Of a DNA stretch of 64,000 nucleotides, positions 32,835 through 42,256 are shown one piece after another. A program made the position numbers and the translations under genes. This DNA comes from JAKAGZ01 sp963772675 (GTDB lineage Bacteria; Bacteroidota; Ignavibacteria; Ignavibacteriales; Ignavibacteriaceae), in assembly GCA_963772675.1 (NCBI GenBank), contig CAVYYF010000006.1, positions 124,001-188,000 of the forward strand. Direction: 5' to 3'. The notes beneath the pieces are model-generated. The model made no database searches. It had not been told where the DNA came from and saw nothing but the letters and a program-made list of their open reading frames with translations. Each line of letters starts with the position of its first letter. Positions within the stretch are counted from its first letter, which is position 1.

Positions 32835-35312
32835 TCAAAAAAAAACATATTTATGCGCTAGGTTTATTTGGTCTCCAATTTTGTTTATAGCAGCATCAAG
32901 GGTACGCAAAACTACCTGTCTTCTCTCATTTTTTTCTATTTCTTTAAGTAAAGGGAGTTTTTCTTTTGCATCTAACTTTACTAAAAGATCAGCTGCGTGA
33001 TTCCTCGTTCTGAAATACGGATTTCTAAGGGCTTCTGAAACGGCATCGATAACTTCTTTCCGATGAGTTTTTGCAAAATTCATTGCACAATCCAGTGCAA
33101 CAATATCAAGTAAATGCATTCCACCATAGCTGTATTTATACTTTGTGTATTCTTTAGTCAGTTTAATTGAACGCGGGTCTTTTAGGTTATTCAATCCTTC
33201 GAAAATATATCTTCTTATTATATTTCTGTGAGAGTCGAGGGTTAATGCTTTTTCTGCAAATTTAAAAGCATCCTTCATCCTGATCGTAATGATAGAAAAC
33301 GCGGCAGCACCCTTAACATAATCATTGGTTTCAGTATTAAATTTGTAAGCAAGAAATTTTCCGTTTTCATCATTATGAAAAATCGATAACGATTTAACTG
33401 CCTCTTCTCTCACTCTTGCATCGGGATCTTCGGCAGCTTCAAGCAATGGCTTATAAACAATGTCCCCGCCGATTTTTCTGAGGCTTTGAACAGCGATTAT
33501 TCGAACACCATAAAAATTATCTCTCCGAATCGTTCTCTCAAGATAAGGAACTGCTTTTTCACCAAACTCGGCCATTGCCTGCGCCGCGACCATTCTTCCT
33601 GTTACATCATCGTCATATTGAAGCTGGTAAATAAGTTCATCAAAATCTTTGTTAAAATGGACGACACATAGTGTTCGGAAATATTTATTGAAACGAACAA
33701 GCTGTGGCTTTTCATTACAATCAAATGTAAATGAATTTTCTTTCTTACTTATCAATAATTCTTCTTGTATGTCCTGTTTCCCGGCAACAATTTCTATAAG
33801 GACAGGAGCAGTAAATAATCCGACCGCGGGTAGTTGTTCCTGAACCTGCTTAACATTCAGAGTCAGTTTTTTTGTGTTTTCATCCCACTTATATGAAACA
33901 TTATACACAGGGAAACCTGCGCCATAAATCCATTGATTAAAAAATTCTTTAAGATCTTTCCCGGATGATTCTTCCATCGCTTTTCGGAAATCTTCTGTGA
34001 CTACTGCGGAATCTTTAAATTCACTTACATAGTGATGTATTCCTTTTTCAAAAGCCTTATCACCGAGGTAAAATCTCAGAACATTAAGCACGGCAGCTCC
34101 TCTATCATAAGCTTTACCACCACCCATTTCAGCCGGTACAACACCGGTTGAATCACGTTTAATATTTTTTAGAGGATCATCTTTAACTTCATTAAAGTAA
34201 GCCATATTTTCATTATATCTCAGATATCGGAACTCATTCTTTCCATATTCATTTTCGGTCCATAGATCAGTTAGGTATGTAGCAAAACCTTCATTCAACC
34301 AGACATGTTTCCATGTTTTACAGGTCAAGAAATCGCCAAACCATTGGTGAGCAAACTCGTGAGCTATCAAACCGTCTGCACTGTAATTCGGAACAGCTCT
34401 TTGGTCATGCATGAGCCGTCTATTGAGTGTTGTAGCTGTAACGTTTTCCATCCCACCGTAAAGAAAATCCTGTACCGTTGTTTGAGCATAACGTGAATAT
34501 GGATATGGATAGATGTAATTTGAATAAAAGTTAAGCATCTGTGGAGTTCTGCCATAGAAATAATTGTATTTGTCTTTCCATTCTCTTGGTAAATTATATT
34601 CAAGAATTGTTCCACGTAATTTTTCTTTTACGGTTACAAAATCACCGACGATCAAAGTAGTTAAATAGTTTGCATGAACCTGATCCATTTTCCAATCAAA
34701 CGTTTTTGTTTTAACTGAAGCATTTTGAGTGACAGAAATCAAATCTCCATTAGAAATAGCAATCAGGCTATCTGGAACAGTCGCAATAATTTCAGATGAT
34801 AATTTATCATCAGGTTCATCGTAAGCAGGATACCAATATCTGTTTTCCGTTCCCTCACCCTGTGACCAAATCTGGTAAGGAATTTTCGGATTTTCTTTAG
34901 CGGGATAAAAGAAAAATAATCCTGAACTCGGCAAGGATGTATATTCGATCGTAATAGTTACGTTTTTATTTTTATTTAATTCTTCTTGGAAATTAATATA
35001 TAGCAGATCACTATCCTGTGAAAACTTCAGGTTTTCATTTCCATATTTTACAGACGATACTTTTGTGGTTTTGCAATGAAGAATAAGTTGATCAAAATTG
35101 TCAATGAGCGGTGCGAAGGTAAATTCCTCCTTCCCTATTACCTCCTCTTTATGAAAACCAAAACTCAAAAATAATTTTACATTTTTCTGATCATAATTTC
35201 TTGTTTTTATATCCAAAACAAATTTAGATTGGCTTTGGGCATTTAAACTACAAATAAGGAACAAGATCAGATATAAAATTGCCCTGCCTTTTTTGAAGAA
35301 TATCCTGTGCAT
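32835..35312 (-). CDS. Secreted M1 family aminopeptidase with C-terminal HEAT repeats
   Basis: An 825-residue protein with a signal peptide (residues 1-27, cleaved near LNAQSQS). The M1 domain has the substrate motif GGMENVTA (286-293, G for the usual A), the zinc motif HEFAH at 318-322 and the third ligand E341 in LNEGFATY. From about residue 570 the chain turns into HEAT-like repeats (RMVAAQAMAEFGEKAVPYLE, RIIAVQSLRKIGGD, RVREEAVKSLSIF). It probably degrades peptides in the periplasm. It is a single gene. Confidence 0.93.
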   Translation of the reverse strand: MHRIFFKKGRAILYLILFLICSLNAQSQSKFVLDIKTRNYDQKNVKLFLSFGFHKEEVIGKEEFTFAPLIDNFDQLILHCKTTKVSSVKYGNENLKFSQDSDLLYINFQEELNKNKNVTITIEYTSLPSSGLFFFYPAKENPKIPYQIWSQGEGTENRYWYPAYDEPDDKLSSEIIATVPDSLIAISNGDLISVTQNASVKTKTFDWKMDQVHANYLTTLIVGDFVTVKEKLRGTILEYNLPREWKDKYNYFYGRTPQMLNFYSNYIYPYPYSRYAQTTVQDFLYGGMENVTATTLNRRLMHDQRAVPNYSADGLIAHEFAHQWFGDFLTCKTWKHVWLNEGFATYLTDLWTENEYGKNEFRYLRYNENMAYFNEVKDDPLKNIKRDSTGVVPAEMGGGKAYDRGAAVLNVLRFYLGDKAFEKGIHHYVSEFKDSAVVTEDFRKAMEESSGKDLKEFFNQWIYGAGFPVYNVSYKWDENTKKLTLNVKQVQEQLPAVGLFTAPVLIEIVAGKQDIQEELLISKKENSFTFDCNEKPQLVRFNKYFRTLCVVHFNKDFDELIYQLQYDDDVTGRMVAAQAMAEFGEKAVPYLERTIRRDNFYGVRIIAVQSLRKIGGDIVYKPLLEAAEDPDARVREEAVKSLSIFHNDENGKFLAYKFNTETNDYVKGAAAFSIITIRMKDAFKFAEKALTLDSHRNIIRRYIFEGLNNLKDPRSIKLTKEYTKYKYSYGGMHLLDIVALDCAMNFAKTHRKEVIDAVSEALRNPYFRTRNHAADLLVKLDAKEKLPLLKEIEKNERRQVVLRTLDAAINKIGDQINLAHKYVFF

Positions 35313-35339
35313 TTTAGTTTCCTGGTTAATTCTAAAGTT

Positions 35340-35645
35340 TTATAGTTTTTCTATCACTTCTCTCGAGGCAGTATATCTGCCGTGGTATCTGGCAGCTGCT
35401 GCTTCCTGTAACCTTTTTGCTTCTTTCTGAGCATATTCGGTATATTTCTCAAACGAATCGAGTTCATAGTTTACCCTGTAAACAATAAAATCAGCTTCAG
35501 TTTCAGGAACAAGTATTTTAAATATCTTATAACTATTAAAATAGCCTGTATTTAACATGTTCGGAATGTGTTCCCCTTGCATCCACTGCAGCCATTCATC
35601 CGCAATATCCGTTTTTACTCTAAGACTTACTGAATAAATTATCAT
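35340..35645 (-). CDS. DUF4286 family protein
   Basis: A 101-residue protein of alternating strands and helices (ferredoxin-like dimeric alpha-beta barrel look): MIIYSVSLRVKTDIADEWLQWM and HIPNMLNTGYFNSYKIFK match the DUF4286 pattern common in Bacteroidetes and relatives. Function unknown. It precedes the M1 peptidase gene by 27 bases and may be co-transcribed. Confidence 0.82.
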   Translation of the reverse strand: MIIYSVSLRVKTDIADEWLQWMQGEHIPNMLNTGYFNSYKIFKILVPETEADFIVYRVNYELDSFEKYTEYAQKEAKRLQEAAAARYHGRYTASREVIEKL

Positions 35646-35786
35646 ATATATTTACCTGAAGATTATAGCTTTAAAAATTAGGCATTTCATCACAAAGAAG
35701 AAATTCATTTAATATCAAAAATTGCAATCATAAACATTAAATCTTAAATTTGGATGAAGATTATTTTCAACTCCTGAAAGGCTTTA

Positions 35787-37085
35787 ATGAAGCAGCTAAA
35801 AAGATTTACTTTAGTTACATACTTGTTCTATATTGTAGCGTTTGTACTTATCGCATATACAGTTCTCGATAAATATATTTTAGTAGATAATCAACAAACT
35901 AAGGTAGAAACTGTTACTGCCCCCAAACCAAATGAATTTGGATTTATTTCAAATCATTTGATCAAGGATGATCTCTCCGTTAACACCAATGAAACTTTCT
36001 CAGACATTCTATTAAATTATAATATCGGGTATCCAACTATTGATTTTTTAGTTAAGAATTATGATAAGGTTTTTGACTTTCGAAAAATCATATCTGGTAA
36101 CAGGTATCACGTTTATATGACTCAGGATAGCATTCCAAAACTGGATTACCTTGTTTACGAAAAAAATCCAATTGACTTTGTAGTTGTTGATCTGAAAGAT
36201 TCAGGAAAGGTTTATGACGGATCGAAAAAAGTTGAGATAAAAAACAGGACAGTTGAAGGAACAATTAACAATTCGCTCTACCAAACTATGGTAGATAATG
36301 AAGTTGATCCAGAGCTTGTAATTAAATTATCAGAGATATATGCCTGGGAAATTGACTTTTATAGAATCCAAAAAGGTGACAGCTTTAAAGTAATTTTCGA
36401 AGAAGAATATGTTGACGGAAAGCCGATAGGAATTGGAAATATTGTCGGAGCTTATTTCAACCACCGGGGAGAACCATATTACGCAATAAATTTTGATCAG
36501 GATGGGAAAAATGAATTCTTTGACGAAAATGGAAAAAGTCTTAGAAAAGCGTTTTTAAAAGCGCCGGTTAAGTTTAGCAGAATAAGCTCACGATATTCAT
36601 TACGAAGATACCATCCGATAGAACACAGAGTTAAAGCTCACCTCGGCACAGACTATGCCGCACCAACAGGGACTCCCATACTTTCAACGGGGGATGGAGT
36701 TGTAATTGCTGCGACTTATTCAACCTTCAATGGAAATTATGTGAAGATCAGACATAACAGCGTTTATTCCACACAGTATCTTCATATGTCGCACATAGCA
36801 AAAGGAATTCACAATGGAGTACGTGTTAAGCAGGGACAGGTTATAGGGTACGTCGGAATGACAGGTGAAGCAACAGGCCCTCACGTCTGTTACAGGTTCT
36901 GGAAAAATGGTATGCAGGTTGATCCGTTCAGACAAAAAATTCCTTCAGTTCATCCTGTCGATCCAAAATATTTGCCTGAATTTGATAAAGTCAAAAACAC
37001 TATCATTGCAGAACTTGACACGATTAATTCTAATAAAGAAGATGATATTAAAGTAGCTGCTGGGGTTGCTTCACCAAAGCCTTGA
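35787..37085 (+). CDS. M23 (LytM) peptidoglycan endopeptidase
   Basis: A 432-residue envelope protein with one N-terminal transmembrane helix (about 9-28), a middle OapA/Csd3-like region, and a C-terminal M23 domain (about 285-385) with HLGTDYAAPTGTPI, the YLHMSHI histidine and GPHVCYRFW. All usual zinc ligands (H, D, HxH-like) appear present, so it should be an active DD-endopeptidase rather than an EnvC-type activator. It is the first of a run of plus-strand genes. Confidence 0.92.
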   Translation: MKQLKRFTLVTYLFYIVAFVLIAYTVLDKYILVDNQQTKVETVTAPKPNEFGFISNHLIKDDLSVNTNETFSDILLNYNIGYPTIDFLVKNYDKVFDFRKIISGNRYHVYMTQDSIPKLDYLVYEKNPIDFVVVDLKDSGKVYDGSKKVEIKNRTVEGTINNSLYQTMVDNEVDPELVIKLSEIYAWEIDFYRIQKGDSFKVIFEEEYVDGKPIGIGNIVGAYFNHRGEPYYAINFDQDGKNEFFDENGKSLRKAFLKAPVKFSRISSRYSLRRYHPIEHRVKAHLGTDYAAPTGTPILSTGDGVVIAATYSTFNGNYVKIRHNSVYSTQYLHMSHIAKGIHNGVRVKQGQVIGYVGMTGEATGPHVCYRFWKNGMQVDPFRQKIPSVHPVDPKYLPEFDKVKNTIIAELDTINSNKEDDIKVAAGVASPKP

Positions 37086-37202
37086 AATTTTATTTAATTA
37101 GTAGTTTTTGAATCAAATGCATTACAGCCATTGCTTTTCCTCCCTTCGATATAACCCATTTCTTTTATATATTTAACGTTTAAAATTCCCAGATCGGAGA
37201 TA

Positions 37203-38651
37203 ATGAACGATAAACACGAAGCCGTAATTGGCCTTGAAGTACATGCACAATTAATTACAGAATCAAAGGCCTTTTGCAGCTGCTCAACTAAATTTGGAAA
37301 TTCGCCTAACACAAACGTGTGTCCTGTTTGCCTAGGTCATCCGGGCGTTCTGCCAGTGCTTAATAAAAAAGTTGTTGAGTTCATTACATTAATGGGAATG
37401 GCAACAAACTGTACTATTAATGAAAGATCAGTCTTCGCGAGAAAAAATTATTTCTACCCGGACCTTCCGAAAGGATACCAGATTTCGCAATATGAATTTC
37501 CTGCCTGTGAACATGGTTTTGTAACCGTCACAGCTAAAGAAGGAACATCAAAAAAAATCGGAATAACCAGAATTCACATGGAGGAAGATGCCGGAAAATC
37601 AATTCACGATCAGGCTTTTGAAACATTGGTCGATGTTAACAGGTGTGGCGTTCCATTAATTGAAATTGTAAGCGAACCGGACATCAGCAGTGCTGAAGAA
37701 GCTGTTCAGTATCTCAACAAAATTCGACAGACTGTACAGTACCTGGAAATCTGCGACGGGAATATGGAAGAAGGTTCTCTCAGATGTGATGCAAATATTT
37801 CGGTCAGACCCAAAGGCCAAAAGGAGCTCGGTACTAAAACAGAAATAAAAAATATGAATTCGTTCCGAAATCTTGAAAAGGCAATAAACTTTGAGATATC
37901 CCGGCAAATAGAACTTTTGGAAGATGGAGAAAAGGTTGTCCAGGAAACACTCTTGTGGAATCCTGATAAAGATGAAGCCATTCCAATGAGAAGCAAAGAA
38001 GAAGCTCACGATTACAGATATTTTCCCGAGCCGGACCTTCTCCCGGTTATCATTAATGAAAAGTGGAAAAAGGAGATTTCACAGAAACTTCCTGAACTTC
38101 CCGAAGTAAGAAAAGAACGATTTATTAAGAAGTTTGGTTTACCTGTGTACGATGCTGAAATTTTAACTTTGAGCCGTGGAATTGCAGATTATTATGAAAA
38201 CGTGTTAAGATTTACAGACGACTACAAAAGCACAAGCAACTGGATTATGGGTGACGTTCTGAAAATTATCAACGAAGAAAAAATCGATATAAAAGATTTT
38301 CCGATTAAAGCTGAAAATCTCGGTAAATTAATCAGCCTGATAAATGAAGGAACGATAAGCGGGAAGATTGCTAAAGAAATTTTCCCTGAAATGCTGAAGG
38401 GACACAAAAGCCCGCAAGAAATCGTCAAAGAGAAAAACCTTGTGCAAATTAGTGATACTTCTCAAATCGGTAAAGTTATAGATTCAATACTTGAAAATCA
38501 TAAAGATGAACTTCAAACATATTTTGAAGGCAAGGAAAAAGTATTCGGATTTTTTGTGGGACAAGTTATGAAAGAAACTAAAGGTAAAGCTAATCCGAAA
38601 ATGGTGAATGATCTTTTGAGAGATAAATTGGAAAAAATAAGAAACAAATAA
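37203..38651 (+). CDS. gatB: Asp-tRNA(Asn)/Glu-tRNA(Gln) amidotransferase subunit B
   Basis: The 482-residue GatB recognises and phosphorylates mischarged tRNA within GatCAB. The start EAVIGLEVHAQL, the zinc cluster CSC...CPVCLGHPG, and ARKNYFYPDLPKGYQISQYE are family signatures; the C-terminal tRNA-binding YqeY-like tail is complete. GatA and GatC are not adjacent. CGGAG precedes the ATG at a good distance. Confidence 0.97.
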   Translation: MNDKHEAVIGLEVHAQLITESKAFCSCSTKFGNSPNTNVCPVCLGHPGVLPVLNKKVVEFITLMGMATNCTINERSVFARKNYFYPDLPKGYQISQYEFPACEHGFVTVTAKEGTSKKIGITRIHMEEDAGKSIHDQAFETLVDVNRCGVPLIEIVSEPDISSAEEAVQYLNKIRQTVQYLEICDGNMEEGSLRCDANISVRPKGQKELGTKTEIKNMNSFRNLEKAINFEISRQIELLEDGEKVVQETLLWNPDKDEAIPMRSKEEAHDYRYFPEPDLLPVIINEKWKKEISQKLPELPEVRKERFIKKFGLPVYDAEILTLSRGIADYYENVLRFTDDYKSTSNWIMGDVLKIINEEKIDIKDFPIKAENLGKLISLINEGTISGKIAKEIFPEMLKGHKSPQEIVKEKNLVQISDTSQIGKVIDSILENHKDELQTYFEGKEKVFGFFVGQVMKETKGKANPKMVNDLLRDKLEKIRNK

Positions 38652-38683
38652 AGCACTAAACTTATTACTTGCAGGAGAATAAA

Positions 38684-39619
38684 TTGTCATTTAAATCTGT
38701 TTTAAAAAGAATCGTAGGAATAAAACCACCTGAAGATCCTAAAAAACCCAAGACAAAAAAAGAAAAAACAAGAGAATTCTTTGAATCACTAATATTCGCC
38801 TTAATAGCTGCATTTTTTATCATAACTTTCTTTGTTCAAAACACCAGGATTCCCACTGGCTCAATGGAAGACACAATACTGGTCGGTGATTTTGTTTTAG
38901 TGAATAAATTCATTTACGGCTCATCATCTCCAAGATTTATTCCTTTTACAAACTCTCCTCTTCCCTATTTCACTTTACCGGCTTTGAGAGAACCAAGAAG
39001 AAAGGATATTGTAGTATTTGAATTTCCCGGCAGCAAAGACCAAATGCACGCTGATGATTGGGGAGTTCAATATGTTAAAAGATGTATCGGCATTCCCGGA
39101 GATACTATACAAGTAATTAATAAAGTTGTTTTCGTTAACCACAAACAATTATGGATTCCAACACACATACTTTATTTAGATCCAAACATTAAGCCGCCAG
39201 GGTATGTTGATCCCGACATATTTCCCAAAGGAGCTCCCTGGAACAAGGATAATTACGGGCCGCTAATTGTTCCTAAAAAGGGCTGGACGATTCCATTAAA
39301 TCTTGAAAATATCGAAAAGTGGAGGACAATTATAGACCGGGAATACGGCAAGCGCGTTGTGAAAATAGAAGGAGATGAAATTACAATTAAGGGTAAGCCG
39401 GTTACATCATATACATTTAAGAAGAACTATTATTTTATGATGGGTGATAACCGGGATGACAGTCTGGACAGCCGTTATTGGGGCTTTGTTCCTAGAGACG
39501 CTGTGGTGGGTGAAGCATTTATTGTTTTATTTTCGTGGGACAGAGACATTCCATTTTCAGATCTTTTCAGATTAATTGGTTCTATAAGACCCGAAAGAAT
39601 TTTAAAACTTTTACATTAA
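38684..39619 (+). CDS. lepB: Signal peptidase I
   Basis: Membrane-bound Ser/Lys protease that removes signal peptides. The transmembrane helix is near residues 40-60 (SLIFALIAAFFIITFFVQNT). The catalytic serine is in PTGSMEDTILVGD and the lysine in YVKRCIGIPGD, with GDNRDDSLDSRYWG near the end. An insertion between K and box E makes it somewhat longer than minimal enzymes, as usual in FCB. The start is TTG 38684, seven bases after AGGAG; the in-frame TTG at 38669 would place that site inside the gene. It follows gatB closely. Confidence 0.94.
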   Translation: MSFKSVLKRIVGIKPPEDPKKPKTKKEKTREFFESLIFALIAAFFIITFFVQNTRIPTGSMEDTILVGDFVLVNKFIYGSSSPRFIPFTNSPLPYFTLPALREPRRKDIVVFEFPGSKDQMHADDWGVQYVKRCIGIPGDTIQVINKVVFVNHKQLWIPTHILYLDPNIKPPGYVDPDIFPKGAPWNKDNYGPLIVPKKGWTIPLNLENIEKWRTIIDREYGKRVVKIEGDEITIKGKPVTSYTFKKNYYFMMGDNRDDSLDSRYWGFVPRDAVVGEAFIVLFSWDRDIPFSDLFRLIGSIRPERILKLLH

Positions 39620-39638
39620 TCTTTCATCAGGTTGAATC

Positions 39639-39655
39639 AGGAAGCATAACTTCCT
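39639..39655 (+). terminator. Weak hairpin after lepB
   Basis: AGGAAG/CTTCCT with a 5-base loop, followed by CATTTTATTTTA. The 6-bp stem is short, so it may be only a weak terminator. Confidence 0.35.
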
Positions 39656-39685
39656 CATTTTATTTTAGCCAAAAGGAATAATAAA

Positions 39686-40952
39686 ATGTTTAGTAAATTT
39701 AATATTAAAACAAGTAGACAAACACTATTAATAATTCTGCTTTCAGTTTTTTTTATCAGTAATAATGCAATTTCACAAACCAGTAAAACAGATTCAAAAC
39801 CATATTTAATTCTAATATCTTTTGATGCATTCCGCTGGGATTATCCAAATAGAGGAATTTCGCCCAATATACAATACATGAAAGAGAACGGAGTATCGGC
39901 TATTTCTCTCAGATCAGGCTTTCCCTCAAAAACATTTCCGAATCATTATGCGATTGTTACCGGGAATGTATCCAGCTGACAATGGACTGATTGCAAACAC
40001 TTTTTACGACCCATACACAAAAGAAACTTACAGACTCAGCGATTCCACTAAAGTGCAAAACGGTAAATGGTATTTAGGCGAGGCCTTCTGGCAGACCGCT
40101 GACAGAAATGGGATTAAAACCGCAAGCTATTTCTGGCCCGGCTCGGAAATGAAACCTGATTACAGAAGCCCAGATTATTATGTACACTATGAACATGATC
40201 GTGCATTTAATTCCCGCGTGCAGGGAGTAATCGACTGGATGAAACTCCCTTATTCCGAACGTCCGCATTTCATCACCTTATACTTTGAAGCTACTGACGA
40301 TATGGGCCATAAATACGGTCCCGATTCTAAAGAAGTTAATTGGGCTATTGAAAAAGAAGACTCAGCGCTCGGATTGCTTTTTCAAAAGCTAAAAGAGATT
40401 AATCTTTTTGACAGCACAAATGTAATTCTTGTTTCAGATCACGGAATGACGAATATTTCAAAAGATCGGATTATAAATGTCCAGGATATTTTAAAAGATT
40501 ATAAAATCTATTACCAGGAAAACGGGCCGTTCATGATGCTGCAGCCTGAAAAATCACAAGTAAAAGAAGTTTATGAATTATTGAAAAAAAACAGGAATCA
40601 TTTCCAGGTTTACACTAAAGAAAATATTCCTGCTTGTTATCATTTCTCCAACAACGCATTTATCACAGATATTATTATAATGGCCGATCTTGGATGGAGC
40701 CTTGTAGATAATAGGTCAATGAAGTGGGCTGAAAAGAGTGATAACCGTGGCAACCATGGTTATGATAATTTTGCGATGGATATGAACGGAATATTCTTTG
40801 CCATGGGACCTGCATTTAAGAAAAATTACCGGGTCGGAACAATTAACAATATTGATATTTATCCCCTGATGTGCAAAATATTTAACATTGGTCCGCGTTC
40901 TAATATTGATGGTAAACTTGAGAATATTGAATATGTATTGAAAGGTTATTAA
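39686..40952 (+). pseudogene. Nucleotide pyrophosphatase/phosphodiesterase, frameshifted
   Basis: Two overlapping frames together encode one secreted NPP-family enzyme of the alkaline-phosphatase superfamily. The first has a signal peptide (residues 1-31), FDAFRWDY (metal-binding Asp) and the nucleophile threonine in PSKTFPNHYAIVTG. The second continues YPADNGLIANTFYDP, DDMGHKYGPDS, SDHGMTN and the NHGYDN histidine. An extra base within 39962-39966 (GGGAA) separates them; removing it gives IVTG-MYPADNG, which matches the family. All catalytic residues are otherwise intact, so a sequence error is likelier than a dead gene. Confidence 0.85.
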
Positions 40953-40963
40953 GATTACAGCGA

Positions 40964-42256
40964 ATGAATCTATTAAATATTGACTACGAAAAATATAAAT
41001 TAAAAAACGGACTTGAAGTAATACTCCATCATAATTCAACTCTTCCTCTCGTTGCGGTAAATTTATGGTACAGAGTTGGTTCTTCAAATGAGATAAAAGG
41101 CAAAACTGGAATTGCGCATTTATTTGAGCATATGATGTTCCAGGGCTCCCAGAACGTTCCGAAAGAAATCCATTTTCGTTACATACAGGAAGCTGGCGGA
41201 ACATTGAACGGATCAACCAGCTTTGACAGAACTAATTATTATGAAAAAGTCCCTTCAAATTATCTCGATCTCGCTCTCTGGCTGGAATCAGACAGGATGG
41301 GATTTTTACTACCTGCACTCACCCAGGAAAAACTGACAAACCAGATTGGCGTTGTTAGTAACGAGAGACTGGAAAGATACGATAATCAGCCTTATGGTTT
41401 AGCCTGGGAAATACTGGTTTCAAATTTATATCCTGAAGGTCACCCATATAGCTGGCCGACAATCGGGTTTATGAACGATATCAAAAGCTATAGGCTTGAT
41501 GACGTCTCAAGTTTCTTCAAAAAATACTATTCACCTTCAAATGCTACCCTTGTTGTAACGGGAAGCTTTGAAAAAGAAAATATTAAAGACCGAATTTTAA
41601 GATATTTTGAAGAGCTACCGGCATCAAATGGGAATACTGGCAATCACAAACAACAACTAGTTACACCTGAAGTAAATTTAAATGAAAATATTTTTATTGA
41701 AAGATTTGAAAACGTACAGCTCGAAAGAGTTTATTTTGCCTGGCATACCGAAAAAGCATACGGAGTTAATGATAATTCACTTGACGTTCTTTCGGATATT
41801 CTAACCGGATCTAAAAGTTCACGTTTAACAAAGCATCTGGTTTATGATACTGAAATGGCTCAGGATGTTTCCGCCTTCCATTTCTCAGGTAAATATGATG
41901 GACACTACATGATAATAGCGACGGCTAAGCCTGGAATTTCATTAAGTAAGCTGAAAGAAGAAATTTTTAGAGAAATAGAAAATATTGGTAAGAAAGGTAT
42001 TACACAAAAAGAATTAACAAAATCAAAAAATCTTATAAAGTCTTCATTTATTAATTCGATGCAGAACCTCGATGTTATTGCAGATCATTTGAATCACTAT
42101 AATTTTTATCTGAACGAACCCAACTCTTTTAATTTTGATTTGAAAAGATATGAAGAGGTTACAAACGAATCGATTAAAAATGCCGTTAATAATTACCTGA
42201 CAAATAAATACATCGAATTACAAATAAGACCCGTTGATAGAAAGCAGAATGAATGA
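40964..42256 (+). CDS. M16 zinc protease, catalytic subunit
   Basis: A 430-residue pitrilysin-family protein with the inverted zinc motif HLFEH (H52, E55, H56) and the distal glutamate in GVVSNERLER. No signal peptide is seen, so it is cytoplasmic or exported in another way. It forms a pair with the following gene, whose start overlaps its stop. M16 enzymes of this kind work as heterodimers of an active and an inactive subunit. Confidence 0.93.
   Translation: MNLLNIDYEKYKLKNGLEVILHHNSTLPLVAVNLWYRVGSSNEIKGKTGIAHLFEHMMFQGSQNVPKEIHFRYIQEAGGTLNGSTSFDRTNYYEKVPSNYLDLALWLESDRMGFLLPALTQEKLTNQIGVVSNERLERYDNQPYGLAWEILVSNLYPEGHPYSWPTIGFMNDIKSYRLDDVSSFFKKYYSPSNATLVVTGSFEKENIKDRILRYFEELPASNGNTGNHKQQLVTPEVNLNENIFIERFENVQLERVYFAWHTEKAYGVNDNSLDVLSDILTGSKSSRLTKHLVYDTEMAQDVSAFHFSGKYDGHYMIIATAKPGISLSKLKEEIFREIENIGKKGITQKELTKSKNLIKSSFINSMQNLDVIADHLNHYNFYLNEPNSFNFDLKRYEEVTNESIKNAVNNYLTNKYIELQIRPVDRKQNE

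Noticed and set aside
38669..38683. Upstream TTG start for lepB
   Set aside because: It would place the AGGAG ribosome site inside the coding region; TTG 38684 has correct spacing.
39948..39985. Programmed frameshift in the NPP gene
   Set aside because: The site lacks a slippery sequence, and the shift falls inside a conserved motif.
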